This document shows positions 23,730 to 41,510 of a stretch of DNA of 64,000 bases, piece after piece. Numbering within the stretch: position 1 is the stretch's first letter; each line of letters starts with the position of its first letter. The stretch spans positions 6,044,018-6,108,017 of the forward strand of contig NC_135561.1 in NCBI RefSeq assembly GCF_964340395.1, in the 5' to 3' direction. Source of the stretch: Glandiceps talaboti. Lineage: Eukaryota > Hemichordata > Enteropneusta > Spengelidae. A model generated the notes under the pieces. That model saw only the letters and a list, made by a program, of their open reading frames with translations. It was not told the DNA's origin and ran no database searches. Both the position numbers and the translations under genes were made by a program.

Positions 23730-23921
23730 ATGAGTAGTATTACTCAAGTGGAAATCGGGTCTAAAATGCAACTTGAATTTCTGCCAGTATCGGTAATTGA
23801 AAAGTATCTATCCAAAATCGAAACGCATCATTTAATTTTTGACGGCGGCGATGACTCTTCTGTACGACGAGAAAAGTTTATGTCATCAGATGATGAGAGA
23901 TCGATTATTAGAGCTTTTTGA
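23730..23921 (+). CDS. Possible small ORF (63 aa), doubtful
   Basis: An open frame about 170 bases downstream of the CCAAT/CRE/octamer repeat. The protein has LPVSVIEKYLSKI (residues about 19-31), faintly like the start of an F-box, and an acidic C-terminal half (GGDDSSVRREKFMSSDDE). No paralogue or splice signal supports it. It could be a tiny gene, a first exon or chance. Confidence 0.2.
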   Translation: MSSITQVEIGSKMQLEFLPVSVIEKYLSKIETHHLIFDGGDDSSVRREKFMSSDDERSIIRAF

Positions 23922-24224
23922 TAAATATACATTCAATTTTAGTACAGTTACTTGACATCGTGACAGCGCCATCTAGCGACGGATATAGAACTAATAAGTG
24001 TTTGCGCAATACATTACTGGCTATATAATTGGATTTATACGAGGATTTCACTCATTATGACGTAGACACATTGTAACATATGAATTCATAAAGTATATTT
24101 TGTATTTGTTTTTGTGCGGTAAAAAAACAAAATATAAATAATTATATTTTGTGATTGCTTTGTATATGCTTATGACATTAACAATATAGTTTTTGTTGAA
24201 ATAATGACAATATTTGTTTGTACA

Positions 24225-24225
<1 letters not shown>

Positions 24226-24284
<59 letters not shown>
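24226..24284. repeat. (CAA)n microsatellite
   Basis: About 20 CAA units. It gives a poly-leucine frame on the minus strand, which is rejected as coding. Confidence 0.95.
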
Positions 24285-25270
24285 CCACCCTGAAGATTGA
24301 AAAAAATTTCTTCTCGATGTTTTGTATGCTCACAAGCATAGCAATATATTATCCAAGACTCTTGGATATGTGTAGTTTTTGACTAAAACTGTCAGCTATT
24401 AAACTGAGCACTCTATCTATCAATCATTTAATAGCTAGTTGTATGACGGAACACAGACCAACGACAAACATTTAAAGCACTTTGGAGGGAATTAATCTTT
24501 TTGTTATTAAATTCTTTTGTTTATTTTTTCTCTGGCAAAGTAACTTATGATTGAACATACTAAGGATGTTAAAAATTGGAACGTACATTTTTTTGGAATT
24601 GTTTTGTAAGATATACTGATTAACTTGTCATATCGCACACTGTGATCAGTATTAAGTCACCTGCAGTAAATGTATATGTGTAGCTGTACACATAATATGG
24701 TACATAAATCCAATCAAATTGGTTTTTGAGTCCGCACCCCAAAATTAGCGCCTCCTATGCGATCATGATTTCAATCAATCTATTACTGTACTATACTACT
24801 TCTGAATAAAATCGACCTCTAATTAACATAATGTACAATATCTAATTACTGGTATCTTAAAACAATTTTCGGTGAATATATTGTTGGTTGTCTGATGATA
24901 GACGTCTTTCTGCAGTCTATGGTCTGATAAAAAAATAATACTCTAGTTGCAGCTATTGTAGGTGTAAGTCGCCTACACAAAATTAAAAATAAACCCCTTC
25001 AGAGATGTAACTGTAATATTTTCCTGATATAATGTTATAATGGCGTAGAATATGACTATTCACATAGCTAAGAACAGTATGTGGACATTCTGGAGTGCGT
25101 CAATTGAAATAACAGCATATAAGTGTATGCGTGGCGTCAAAACAAGTACACATTATCAGCTGTGATGTCCTTCGAGTTATATTACATCGAAGGTCATGGA
25201 GTCAATGCAAACAACCGTAAAACAATGCTAACGCAATGACTACTACTTATTTATAGCCGCCTTATTTATA
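24285..25270. other. Intergenic, no gene seen
   Basis: AT-rich with no splice-supported frame. A small inverted repeat CCTTCGA/TCGAAGG lies at about 25170-25194. From about 25300 the sequence becomes less AT-rich, with an ACGTCACG (CRE half-site), and is the likely promoter and 5' UTR of the transporter gene starting at 25482. Confidence 0.4.
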
Positions 25271-25481
25271 GTGTTTGTATACACGCTTGCGCGTTTTCTT
25301 TTCATCACTACGTCACGCCCTAGAAATTCCCAACACTTCGACTGAAAATTCAACGAGTGTAACTTCAGTAGTTGTCGTCGACGAAAGCCTCTCCGAGATA
25401 GCGCACAACGAACCCGGCCGAGACGTGTACCGGAGTGGATGTAAACACTTTCAAAACTGGTAGCAGCAGGACAGAAACACG

Positions 25482-28400
25482 ATGGCTACTAATGGTACCG
25501 AGCTTGCCGTTGTACAGCAGCCGAAAGATAGATACACCGACGAACATCCATTTGAAGAGGTAGAACTGAATGAGCGCAGGTGAGATGTTCTGGTGGTCCA
25601 AAACATTTCCTGTATTGACACACTTCATGACCTATTTCAAGGTCACGATATTTTGTTGCTTATCGTTAACACGACTATCAGTGGTTAAATAACCTAATAC
25701 AGAGGCTCAACAATATGTTGCGAATGCGAACACTTCAACTGATGGTACACCTGTTTTCACGTGTAGTGGGGAGCTTTGTTCGTTTATATGTTTTCAGGAC
25801 TTTCAACGTTTCCAATGTCTGCGGTTTGTTATGATTTACAACTTTCAACCATAAAATGTTCCTGAAGTCACTATGGATACAAAAATATGTGACCACTTAT
25901 CGTTCAAATTATGCACTGTCTGTTCTTACCACTAGTAATACTGTTTTGAACAGTAGAAAATGTCAGCTAGTATACGTCGTATGTAGGAAGTATAGAGAGG
26001 CGCGTGGTTTCTAAGTCCAGGAGTTCGATCGACAGTGAAAATCCTCAAGGATATAATTATTATGTACTCGTTCTCAGGACAGTTAGCATTTCAATTCAGT
26101 AGTTCATTCGATGTTTAAATTGTATACGCGGTAAAAAAAAAGTATGAGCAGGATAAAGTATCTTGTAGTTAATAAGACATACATGTTTGTTACTTGTTCA
26201 TAAAGCCGTGACATGCTACACAACAAATGGCGATTGACCTCTAGATGAACTTTTATTTAGTTGAACGTGTGGAGAATTAAATATTTGCAGGAGAAATGAA
26301 GATGCCCCGGTGGGTGGAGGGTCTATGTGTTTACTCAAGGTACACAATGTTGTTTTGCACACAGAGGCAACTTCAAATGCAAAATAAACAATTACAGAGG
26401 TGTCTTACACAGTGGGGATGTAGCGCACAGTAATGCTAGACAAGTTACAAGTTATCTGTGAAACACCAAGGCAACTTCATTTCTCCTGTAGAACGAGAAG
26501 AAGAGAATGCCAGTCGCGATCTGAATCCAGTGAAGAGTCATTTTGTTGGTGTAATACAACGTCGCAAACCACGGCCTCTTTTACGGCACCGTCGAAATTT
26601 GCTGTAAGAACATTTTTATTTCGAAGTGTAGCCGAAGACATAACAGCTTTGGTTTGCGAGAATGATGCAATAGCTTGTTACCCATGTAAAGTATATGACC
26701 CAATACAAGACGTCGCCGGTAACCGGAACAGAGCGAACGGCAAGTCAATATTTCAGTTGCCAGTTACAGTTGATTCGAAAACTACTAAAATTGACTCCTA
26801 AAATCAGAAAGGACGTTATTTTATTGATACAGCACTAAATGTAGTAGTGACAATACTCTGTTCGTACTTGGTACCAATCAACAGTCTACTTTACATGTAC
26901 AGTCGTAAGCCCTGCCGTGATATATGATTCAAAATCGTTTATGGTGTTTGACCTCTCTGTGACCTTTCGTTCAAACACGGAACACAAGGAGAAATAATTA
27001 TAGTAATGTTAAAGGAGGTATAAAAAAATCACCATTGTACATGTACATTAATCAAGATGGAAGGAGAGTAAATATGTTGGGAACGCCGTCGACAAATAAA
27101 CACTGATTTGTTGCAGTAAAATGGCACCTGCATACCAGTGACAGTAATTTGTCAAAATTTCTACTGGGGTGCACTATTAGTATTACCGCCCAACAATTTT
27201 CTACTATACATGATTTATGTTCTGTGAATTTACAGTGAACAGTGAACTGCTTTTTGAAGTGCACAATAAAAGTTACAGGTTGACATATCATGTCATGGTG
27301 ATATGTTGAAAACCACTCGAACCACAAATACAGGATTCATATCTGGCCGTTACTTCTACAACAAACATCTAGTAAATTGGAGTAAATATTGAAATCGTAA
27401 ATGTTTCCCCATTGTTTTCCTTAAATTAAGATTGCAACCGAACAATTATACCATTCTCAGATGTTTTTCTTTATTCAGCCGGAAAATATGTGGACTTACG
27501 GGTTTTGTCCCTTATCGTCTTCGACTCGTGGTAACAAGGTCCCTTTATTACTCGTAACTTACCCTTCGATTGATTGAAGAAATATATTGGCGAATACAAT
27601 GAAAATCACGAGACCTGAAACAAAAATGACGTATGACTCAATAAAAATCTTACCAACACTGCTACATTTTATCGTCTGGCTCGACAAAAATCTTACTAAC
27701 ATTGCTACATTTTATCGGTGGTACTTTTATGATAAAATATATATCATGTGCTACTACAATAAAATAATTGGTGTACCATTTTTAATTACCTACAGTCCCA
27801 CAGATGACAATAATATAGCAGCATCGTCATACACAGAAGACCCCCTAAGTCAGTACAGATGGGTCATCGTCGCATGTACTTTCGTCGTAACCATGTTGTG
27901 CATTGGTTTGAATTATTCCATTGGACCTTTCGTTGAAGACTTAGGAAAGCTACTTTCAGAGTACAACTACAACAAGAAAGAGATTGATATTAAATGGGTG
28001 GTTTATATTAGTATCTTTCTTACATTCTTTACAGGTGAGCTAAAATTAAAATCACAACACATGAAAAAAATGTCGTCTAACTCGACAAGAATCTTACGAA
28101 TATGGCTACATGTCATCTGGCTCAGTAACAATCTTACCAACAGTGCTACATTTTATCGTCTGGTTCAATAAAAATCTTACCAACAACATTGCTACATTTT
28201 ATCGTCTGATTCAATAAAAATCTTACCAACAGTGCTACATTTTATCGTCTGGTTCAATAAAAATCTTACCAACAACATTGCTACATTTTATCGTCTGATT
28301 CAATAAAAATCTTACCAACATTGCTACATTTTATCGTCTGATTCAATAAAAATCTTACTAACATTGCTACATTGTATCGTCTGGTTCAATAAAAATCTTA

Positions 28401-28907
28401 CCAACAGTGCTACATTTTATCGTCTGGTTCAATAAAAATCTTACTAACACTGCGACATTTTATCGTCTGGCTCAACAACAATCTTACTAACACGCAAGAC
28501 AATAAAATGTGTTAATTCGATTTTTTCATTTCATTTCATTTCATTTCATTTCATTTCATTTCATGTGCCGTCGCTATAACAAGTTAACTATTTTTGATGA
28601 TTGACACAATTAAGAATATGGTGAAGATGGTGTAATAAATTGGATGCCAAAAGAGTGTTTAAACCATAAAAGGAAACAACAGCGCATGTGCAAACACATT
28701 TTGTACAATAAAATGATTTCTACAGATCTAGAGATAATGTGCTTACTAAGTTTAGAAACTATCAGATAGACACTAAATATTAGAGAATTTTGGTGAAGAT
28801 AAATATTTAACATTAAATGTGTAACTTTCAGATATTTATGAAAAAAATGGTAATCTGTGACATGGAACATATCATGTTAACTTTACACACACACACACAC
28901 ACACATA

Positions 28908-28956
<49 letters not shown>

Positions 28957-31754
28957 TAAAAAATGTGGGGCTCACTCAGTGTTTTGTTGACAGCCATTCC
29001 ATGTACGTACTGATACAGACCTTTTCAATTGATCCTTAGCATTATTTGCCGGGCCATTGGCCAATACACAACGAATTGGACCACGTGTTACAGCATTCTG
29101 TGGTGCCATCTTATCAACAGCAGGACTGTTTGCTTCAACGTTTGTAATGAGTACAACGACTCTGTGTGTAACCTATGGCGTCCTCACCGGTAAGAGCATT
29201 TATTTCCACATATCAAAAATTGTAAAATTATCATTTTGATGTGCGAGGTATAAAGAAATGTTTTGAGATGTGCGGTAACGTATCCCCTATTCCCCTATTT
29301 CGAACCAGTCGGAAGTTTGGGTTTGGTTGAAGATTTCCCTTATCTATATGTAAGGAGGGAGATGCTTAGTTTAACCTTACATACATTATCATGATTATGG
29401 TATTCGGGCAATGCACAAATGGCGAATGTATTTGAATTTCCGAATTTGATAATTTTTATTTATTTAAGTTTATATTATCATTATAGAAATGGTAGTTAGA
29501 CAATATATGATCTCATGTTAACCATATCTATCATGATTTGTACCCTTGTATACCATGATAATATAAGAAAAATGTTAATTTTAAATGAAACGACTTCCTG
29601 CTTCTTATCCCCTCTATCGTAATTTTATGGGTATATGAGATGTATAAGTTAGTAACATTGTGGCTGTCATGATTTTTACCTATTTGAAAGCGTAGAAAAA
29701 AGATACACTTATTTGCGAAATAGTCTTTTGAAAGTACAAACAAAACCATGAAAGAGGGTGTGAAATTATGATATCAGCAGTTGTAGTTCAATTATAACGA
29801 ATAATTTCTAGAAACAGTGTTGGTCTTTGTATTTATAGGTGTTGGCTATGGACTGCTGCTAACTCCATGCCTCGGACTCATCCCAAGGTATTTCCAAAGT
29901 GATCGTAAAAATTGCGACTTGGCCAACGCCTTAGCCTTTCTTGGAACAAGTATCAGTATTTTTTTCATGCCATCGTTGTATGGAACTATCTCTGACAAGT
30001 ACGGGCGCAGATATGTTTTTGCGATCCTTGCATGTTTGAACGCACAACTTCTGCTCGTCAGTTTGTTGCTTCGACCAATCAAACGAGCCAATGGTAACAA
30101 CCAATCACAACGAAGTTCTGACACTCAACAATCTGACACCCCAAAAGCCACAACATTACGTGATCTCCTGGATGTTGAACTACTTCGTAAACCTCTGTTT
30201 GTTGTCATGGTAATTGCAATGTTTTTCATCGGACTTGGTCATCATATTCTTGTTATTCATCTTAGACAACATGCGTACAAAGGAGGAAATACCGAAAGCC
30301 AATCAGATTTACTCCTCATTGTGTTTGGCATCGCATTGGTTGTTGGTTTGGTGATGCAAGCACTAGCTTCCCTTCCACTGGAAATCTGGGAAAACACTGA
30401 CACCTCAGAGAAAGCAAGAGCAAACCTTACTGATAAGATCAAGCTTGCAATGTTCAGCCTTTCGCTAGCAGTCGTTGGTTTGGTTGCCATATTCAGTTTC
30501 CAACCGGATACGTTTGAAGGACATTTAGCCATAACTGCTATGATTGGTATTGGTGCCGGTATATACCTGCCGTTAACGGTATCCATTCTAAGAGTATTCA
30601 TCCGGGGTATTAAGTATGAAAAGGCCAACTCTATCAACAGTAAATGGAGAGTTACCGCTGCTTTAGGACTAAGTTTACCGGTATATGGACTTGGTGCTCT
30701 TGTTGGTCTGTCAGTTGGAGGTAAGTGACAAAAAAAATGAATTTAGATATTTTACTTGATTGTGAACATAAACGTTTTCATACAAATTAATTTCCTGCAA
30801 AATCAGTTCTTATTTTAGGTAAAATTGGCCATGTATGTGTTTGAATAAAACTTTACTTCTAGTCCTAGTTGGAATTCTTTGAAAATTCGATTTCTCATTG
30901 TCATTGTCTCAAATAGTTTGAACAGGAATCAAAGTAGTGGCCAATTACATTGGCATTGATAAGGCTTAGTTTTAGTTGCTGCAGTGCGCCCTCAATAAAC
31001 AAAATCAAAGGAATGGTAAAGGAAACAAGTGCACCCTTACAATTGCATTATGTTCGTCATTTGATATGGCTTGAGACTCAAGATCTGTGATTTGGGAATG
31101 TTACACTCGCCTGTGTCTGATATAGTATTTGTTACTCCGGGTGGGGTTGGGGTACTCTGTCTCTACTGAGGGGTTCTCCGTTTTGGGGAGGCGAAAGTCG
31201 GAGAGTCCGCAGTAGGGTCTGTGTGACTACAGACAACTTGTCTGTGATGTGACCGAGACTAAGTCTGTGGGGACACGATCTTGCTATCGTTCTATCTCGT
31301 TCAACAAGTTGAAGTCCAGTAAAAGGACAGTAAATGCTAACAATGATAACCACCACATTGTCAAAACTGTGTGTTCTTTTCTTTCCTTTCAGATAAAATC
31401 AATGAAGATTTTGACAACTACAACAGTTCATACTTTCTTGCCGGTGTGTCTCTCATCTTTGCCTGTGCCATCCTACTTGTACGAGGAATGACGCAATTCA
31501 TTTGTGTTGCCCAAAGACAACAGCGGCGTGATCACACAACGACTCAAAGTAGGGAAAACATACTTGGAGGTGACCAACCTACTCGGATCGTCAATGTTTA
31601 CCAACAAAATGTTATGAACGTTAATGTCAGCGCACAAACTGGTGATTGTGACTGTGCTGTTGAAGGCAACACCCAACGTCAGATCACGGATGGTCGACCA
31701 CATTTTGAACGAGCTCAGTCCGAGCCTGCCCGTCCGTTGTTTGCAACGGTATAA
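25482..31754 (+). CDS. SLC16-like (monocarboxylate-transporter-like) MFS protein, gene 1 (576 aa)
   Basis: Exons: 25482-25579, 27796-28034, 29040-29189, 29839-30720 and 31393-31754. Intron phases are 2,1,1,1. The short first exon (MATNGTEL...) is joined by phase (AG+T = Ser), the less certain part. The rest is a 12-segment MFS fold. TM1 begins near residue 55 (WVIVACTFVVTML). The TM3-4 region has FFTALFAGPLANTQRIGPR and the TM4-5 region YGVLTGVGYGLLLTPCLGLIPRYF, followed by DLANALAFLGTS and the loop DKYGRR, as in the SLC16 family. A long hydrophilic central loop follows LLRPIKR. TM12 is in exon 5, followed by a cytosolic tail of about 90 residues. The usual SLC16 TM1 signature (DGGWGW-like) is replaced by SQYRW, so the substrate cannot be inferred. 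Probably a plasma-membrane carrier of a small organic anion or similar solute. Confidence 0.85.
26561..26690. repeat. Repeat shared with an intron of transporter gene 2
   Basis: 'ACGTCGCAAACCACGGCCTC' followed by 'TTTTACGGCACCGTC' and later 'TTTGCGAGAATG' resembles 37855-37995 ('CGTGCCTCTTTACGGCACCG', twice, then 'CTTGCGAGATG'). It is a short ancient interspersed repeat or a conserved non-coding block. Confidence 0.5.
27636..27720. repeat. Minisatellite of about 45 bp, left part (two units)
   Basis: Two units of 'CAATAAAAATCTTACCAACA..GCTACATTTTATCGTCTGG' lie just upstream of exon 2 of transporter gene 1. The main array follows the exon at 28080-28495. Confidence 0.85.
28080..28495. repeat. 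Minisatellite of about 45 bp, right part (about nine units)
   Basis: Tandem 'TTCAATAAAAATCTTACCAA' + 'CATTGCTACATTTTATCGTC' units in intron 2 of transporter gene 1. Exon 2 (27796-28034) lies between the two parts of the array. Confidence 0.9.
28523..28564. repeat. (TTTCA)n microsatellite
   Basis: About eight pentanucleotide units in intron 2 of transporter gene 1. Confidence 0.9.
28885..28955. repeat. (CA)n microsatellite
   Basis: A CA run with two CATA interruptions, about 85 bases before exon 3 of transporter gene 1. Confidence 0.95.
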
Positions 31755-31939
31755 TTGCGATACGCAGAAGAAGATGAATTCCCCATTTTAAATACTATCA
31801 ACCAGTATTGTCTGTCAGGAAGGCGTATGATAATCAAGAATATGGCTGTTGTATAGCAACATTTTATACATTTAATTTCAAATGGGATGACAAGACTGAA
31901 TTATAAGTTATACAGTGCCTACAATCTATATATTTCGGA

Positions 31940-32140
31940 TCACAGACAGATCAACAAACAAACAGACAAACAAACAAACAAACAAACAAACAAACAAACA
32001 AACAAACAGACAGACAGACAGACAGACAGAAACATCCTTACATGCATACATACATACACACACACATACATACATACATACATACATACATACATACATA
32101 CATACATAAATATATACAGCCAGACAGACACAGACACTCA

Positions 32141-32194
<54 letters not shown>

Positions 32195-32200
32195 CACACA
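31940..32200. repeat. Compound microsatellite (CAAA)n(CAGA)n(CATA)n(CA)n
   Basis: Successive runs of CAAA, CAGA, CATA/CACA and CA. It lies about 190 bases past the stop of transporter gene 1. The many open frames over it on both strands are repeat artefacts. Confidence 0.95.
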
Positions 32201-32214
32201 TATACATGTATAAA

Positions 32215-33990
32215 TATACTTACACATGTAGTGTAGAACGACAGTTCTTCTATTCTTTTTGTACAAAGCTGCAATTACTTTACTTTTTATGATAGCGAGA
32301 ACGTTTGGTTTTTTTCATTATAGTTATTGTAAACATTTAGGACGTACAGATGTATCATTTTACCTAACTCCATGCGATTCCATGCACGACAAGAAGTGTA
32401 CACCAACAGTTGCATATATGTAACAAAAAAGGCAAAAAAAAATCCCACCTAGATATATCTTAGAAGAGAGCATCAGGTAGCTTACGTCAGCATAATGTTT
32501 GTGGTTAACCCAAAGACGCCGTGATCTTACATTGTAAACTGCTGTCGGGTTAGACTGTAAGATACATCGTGTCGTCCCGTCACCCTCCTGCGCTCTCTGA
32601 GACCGATGGGTGAGGGCGCCCCGTCACAGCGTACCTTACAGACAACTGGAGGGTCGTTCAGATAGTAAGACAACTACAAGTACATTATAGGCACTTACAA
32701 GGTCACACACAACAAGGGTTATTTTAAAAACAATATTTTACAGGATTATTTAAACTAGAATATTCTTATTTATTCAGTACACCATCGTCAGCATTAACAG
32801 TGACAGAAATTGTGTAATCAGTTGAAATAAATTCATGGAAGATAAACACATATAGTTTGTCACACGCATCTGTCATTATTCCCTCCTTCATACCACTAAA
32901 ATTCTGGCTCACAGGATTCTTCAACAACCCTCTCGTCTCCTTCTTTTGTCTTTTTTCGACCTGCCATAGTTTTATCTATTCAGTCTAGTTTCAGTTGGGA
33001 TTTGCGTTATTACCAATGAAAGAGGGCGCAGTGTCTGTCCAGAAAATGCCGAAAATGACGTCATCTTCAAGCAGAGGGAACTCAGGCTCGACTCAGTTAC
33101 TTTTGTTTTCGAAAACAAACAAACAAACAAACAAACAAACAAACAAACAAAAACATATATAAATTAATGAAAATACTGGCAAACATCAACAATAGAGTAA
33201 TCACAAATCAGTATCAACAATAATGAATATTTCGCAGTGTCAAGAATTAGTATATGTTTTGAGTTATGCAAAATAGTGAAATTGTGACTATTTTGCATAT
33301 GGTCGGAACGCGTTGGCGAGAATGGGTTGAAGAACTCGAAAACTTAATTGTGGCGTGGGGATTACCAATGCTGAAAGGAAACGTGCATTCCTACAATACT
33401 ATGCTGGCAAAGACTTTTGGGAAGACGTATAGTTTAAACTGAGCAAACTACAGGTAAACACGTATAATTATCGACAGAATATTTACTGATTTGAGATTCC
33501 ACTCATTTCACAACACTGTTGTTTCCTTGAGAAGATGGAACATCGGAAGGAAAACGACGACCTTTGTCATTCTATTCAAACTCAACCCACTTTCTACTGT
33601 CGTCTGAGATAAAAAGTATGAGGAAAGGTATTAGCAACATCAAACAAGTGGAAACATTTACACGAAAGAAACATTTACCTTAGTTTTATAGGACGTAGTA
33701 TAACTTAATTTACAGTATAATTTACTATTATGGTGCAAGCAAGAGGCTGAAGGAGGTATCACGTGACAGTTGATACATCGATTCGACAACCTAGTGACAA
33801 ACCATGAATAAACACAACCGCACACAGGAATATACTGACCCTTTCAAGGCACTGAGACTCAAGACATCGCATCCTCGACACCGATTACGACATCGCCTTT
33901 TCGGACAGTTAGGGCGAAAGGCGTTTGTTTTCCAGGGCGTTTAGTGCACCAAAAGTAACAGATAGACTTGGAACTCATTCACGACATTTA
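32215..33990. other. Intergenic region between transporter genes 1 and 2
   Basis: No splice-supported coding sequence. A more GC-rich patch at 32500-32660 contains short inverted motifs (CACCCTCCTGCGC / GGTGAGGGCGC). A (CAAA)n tract lies at 33115-33150. The stretch from about 33750 presumably holds the promoter and 5' UTR of gene 2. Confidence 0.4.
33115..33150. repeat. (CAAA)n microsatellite
   Basis: About nine CAAA units. Confidence 0.9.
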
Positions 33991-33996
33991 ATAGTT

Positions 33997-38375
<4,379 letters not shown>

Positions 38376-40575
38376 AACCAAAAAAAAAAAAAACCTCTTA
38401 TACAATACGTATTCATATAGTAGTATGTTTTTCTCTTGAATTGTTACAATATTTGAACAAATTTGTGTTTTGTATCAAAAATATCAATCAGACGTTATTT
38501 TAAAACAGATGCTGTAGTGCTGAACGCGTATTTATACCTGGAAAAACATTTATATAACAAAACATATAATAATGGCGAGTTTAGTTTTTATGTATTAAAA
38601 GAACTTGAAGTCGGAATAAGATATTCGTTTGTTTTATGTTATATCAATGAAGATGTGACAGACGTATTCTTACAGTGGGTCAGGTCACACCACTAGAGCA
38701 TCGAGTTCGAAATTAAGAAATCTACACAATAGGTGATTTACGGCAAACCTGTCATCTTGAATGATGCAATATGGGAACTGGTGTATTTCCATCGATAAAC
38801 ATTGATCCTCTTATAACCAATCTCTCTCAATGTTTATAAAATTGATCTAGGCATGGCTACCTAGCCTCTTGTGTGACCATTTCTCCTAAATCATCCTGTC
38901 CCAGATTAGGCATTTAATATAGTAACGCAAATAACACCTCTTAGTCTTTGTTTCTGATTTTTAAATTATTACACCGGTTCGTTTTGGATTGCAAGTTGGT
39001 GTGATATTTTATATTTACTCAGTTGTTTTTTTAGTACTGACACACCAACTTCCATCTACCGCAAACGGAATCAACCCACTGGCAGGTCTGTCACTTTGTA
39101 TAATGTAAAACATAAAATATTTGTACATCTTGTATTGGCTTTGTTATGCAAACTATTATACATCTAATGAGGCAATCTTGTGGCATTCTTATATTTCTCA
39201 TCATAACACCTTAACAATGATAATGATAGGTAGGTCGGTCGGTTAAAACTAAAAATAAAGTAGAAAGAAAAGTAATAAGTGTAAGTACAAGTTGGTGATA
39301 CTTTCATTTCATAATCATACTTCAAACAATTTGAATGATTTAGAAATGACAATCATTTAATTAAAGTCAGAAGGAATATTTGAACCATTTATTTTATTAA
39401 AATTCCCAATTTCAGATAATTTTCATTGAGATACGTGTTTTTCTAATCCTGTCGTAGAGGGCGTCACTTAAAATTATTTCGAAAGATTGAAGATAGGATC
39501 TAGCTGATCGTGGGAATTTAATTATGGCTTCCTTTGTCGTATATTCGACGACAATGTGTGATCGCTTGCACGAGAAGCTCCTTGCAAAATCATGAAGAGA
39601 ATTCGGTTCCCTTCCGAAGCCCGTTGAAGTATCTTGGATGAGTGCAGACATACTAGATAAGCGCTAGCGAAATAAATACATAGAGCACAGCGTGTTTTCT
39701 TGTATGTCTTGTTATTGCATATAGGATTAATCTTGAGGAGCTTTATTGTACTTTACTCTGTATTCAGCCATTGTGGGGATTTCTTGTAAGAGTTTATGGA
39801 AAAAACTTCTCTGGTGATTGCATCATGAATACCATAATTTCTGTTAATATAATGAATGAATGAGTTCAGTGACTTAAAGTTGTATTTTCAGAAACAGAAC
39901 GGTTGGTTTGACGATACACAATCTTCCTGTTGTTGTTATTGTACTTGTCCATCGGAAAATCTGAATACGTTTGTTGACATTCAGCTGTTATACGTCCTCA
40001 TAGATAGTAGTTTTTAGCACAACTGATCTGATAAGGTCCGTGCTATTTATAGTTATGAAGGAATTCAAAGGGAATTAATTGATTTTGGACTTGGTATATT
40101 GACCAAAATGAAGTATACAAAGTGTGAACGACATTAATCAAGTATAATTAAGCACTTTTGTTTGAGTGATTTTATTAAAAACAAAACCATAAACCAATTC
40201 TACATGCATTGGTGAGCTTTACAATTTTGGCGTTACTTGTGTATCTATTAACCAACTGTATGTTCGGAAGCCAACAACATTACAGGGAGAACTGTTAAAT
40301 TTCAGTCACGTTTAAGCCATGCCAATTTTTATCGGATGCTATACGCGAACAGAACACAACTAGCATAGTTCTCGCCCATCTTTGTTTTGTGATTACCGTT
40401 CCTGAGTCTAACAGAACAACCCCAGTATAACGGCAGTACTGATTTTACTTTCAAATTGCGCACAGTGCATATTGTAGCATGGTGTAAACCTGTATGCCTT
40501 TCGCAATAACTCCACACACGTGACTATCTTGCATAATATTCATTTGAGACAAAGTTAGTGGTGTCAGGCTGGAAG

Positions 40576-40652
<77 letters not shown>

Positions 40653-41259
40653 AACAAAAATAAATGGCAGCAAAAATAATAATAGCTAAAAGAAAAAAAT
40701 AATGATAGTGTAGACGAGACAACACAATATACACTTAAGATGATTGGCATTTTAACTGAGATATAACACCATTATCATGTACAAATGTACTCTTAGTTTA
40801 ACAACATATACCCTGAGTTCACTCTAGGTCTGTATGTCTGTCATGACCGAAATAATAATAATAAAAATAAGCTTGGAGGCAGTATAAATCGAGCTAGAGC
40901 AATTGTTCCACACACTCAATTATAGTTTGTCATACTGGGCCATTGTCTGTCAGCGTCATTGTCTCTGGTAAGCATTATGATAACACAGTGTTGCCGTTAC
41001 CACGGTTACATGGTAACTGTTGATAGGCGAAGGTTACCACGCACAAAAGCGCACGATTACCGGAGATTTCAAGAATGCTGATTACTGTACTAACGACACC
41101 GTACGTAGTAACTTACCAATTTTGGGGTACAAGTAGCTTTTGTTATTTCATAGACGTCTATGGTTGTTTCCAGTTTCTGTTTTTTTTATGTGTTTTAATT
41201 TCTTTTTTTATTGGGGGGGGGGGTAACATATAAGTAATGTTTACTAATTTGAATTCCAG
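38376..41259. other. Intergenic, no gene seen apart from repeats
   Basis: No exon with transporter, P450 or other recognisable similarity. A (TA)n run lies at 40580-40650. Short frames at 38463-38696 and 39412-39651 lack splice or family support. Confidence 0.4.
40580..40650. repeat. (TA)n microsatellite
   Basis: About 35 TA units. Confidence 0.95.
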
Positions 41260-41486
41260 GGTCAGACAAACCGAGAAGGAATACAATATTGTTTGTTCAA
41301 GGTGCATGAAATTCGTGATCGTCGTGTGTAATTTTTGTGTGATATTGTTCTGTCTTGGACTTAATTTTTGTATGTAGCCTCTGGTGATCAATGTCAAGGA
41401 ATTCTTTGCTGATTACAATCACAATAGAAATGAGATCGACACAAAATGGATAATCTACATAAACGTATTAATGGTTGGTGTTGTCG
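41260..41486 (+). pseudogene. Lone broken exon 2 of a third SLC16-like gene
   Basis: Translation reads CMKFVIVVCNFCVILFCLGL, then NFCM-stop-PLVINV, EFFADYNHNRNEIDTKWIIY and INVLMVGVVG. It aligns with exon 2 of genes 1 and 2 and of the gene at 61977. The acceptor (TTCCAG, phase 2) and the donor (G/GTAAGT, phase 1) are intact. An in-frame TAG at 41375-41377 stands where the last gene has tryptophan (GMWLIV), so TGG to TAG is the simplest change. No exons 3-5 follow before the P450 block at 42143. A relic of a host gene, probably left by deletion of its downstream part. Confidence 0.8.
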
Positions 41487-41506
41487 GTAAGTTAAACAAA
41501 ATACTA

Positions 41507-41510
<4 letters not shown>

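Noticed and set aside
26433-26801. 122-codon plus-strand open frame
   Set aside because: It lies in intron 1 of transporter gene 1, overlaps a repeated block and has no recognisable domain or splice role.
41074-41100. Possible short exon 1 (ATG with phase-2 donor GTACGT) for the broken transporter exon
   Set aside because: Only eight codons and no similarity to the first exons of the other genes, so it is as likely chance.
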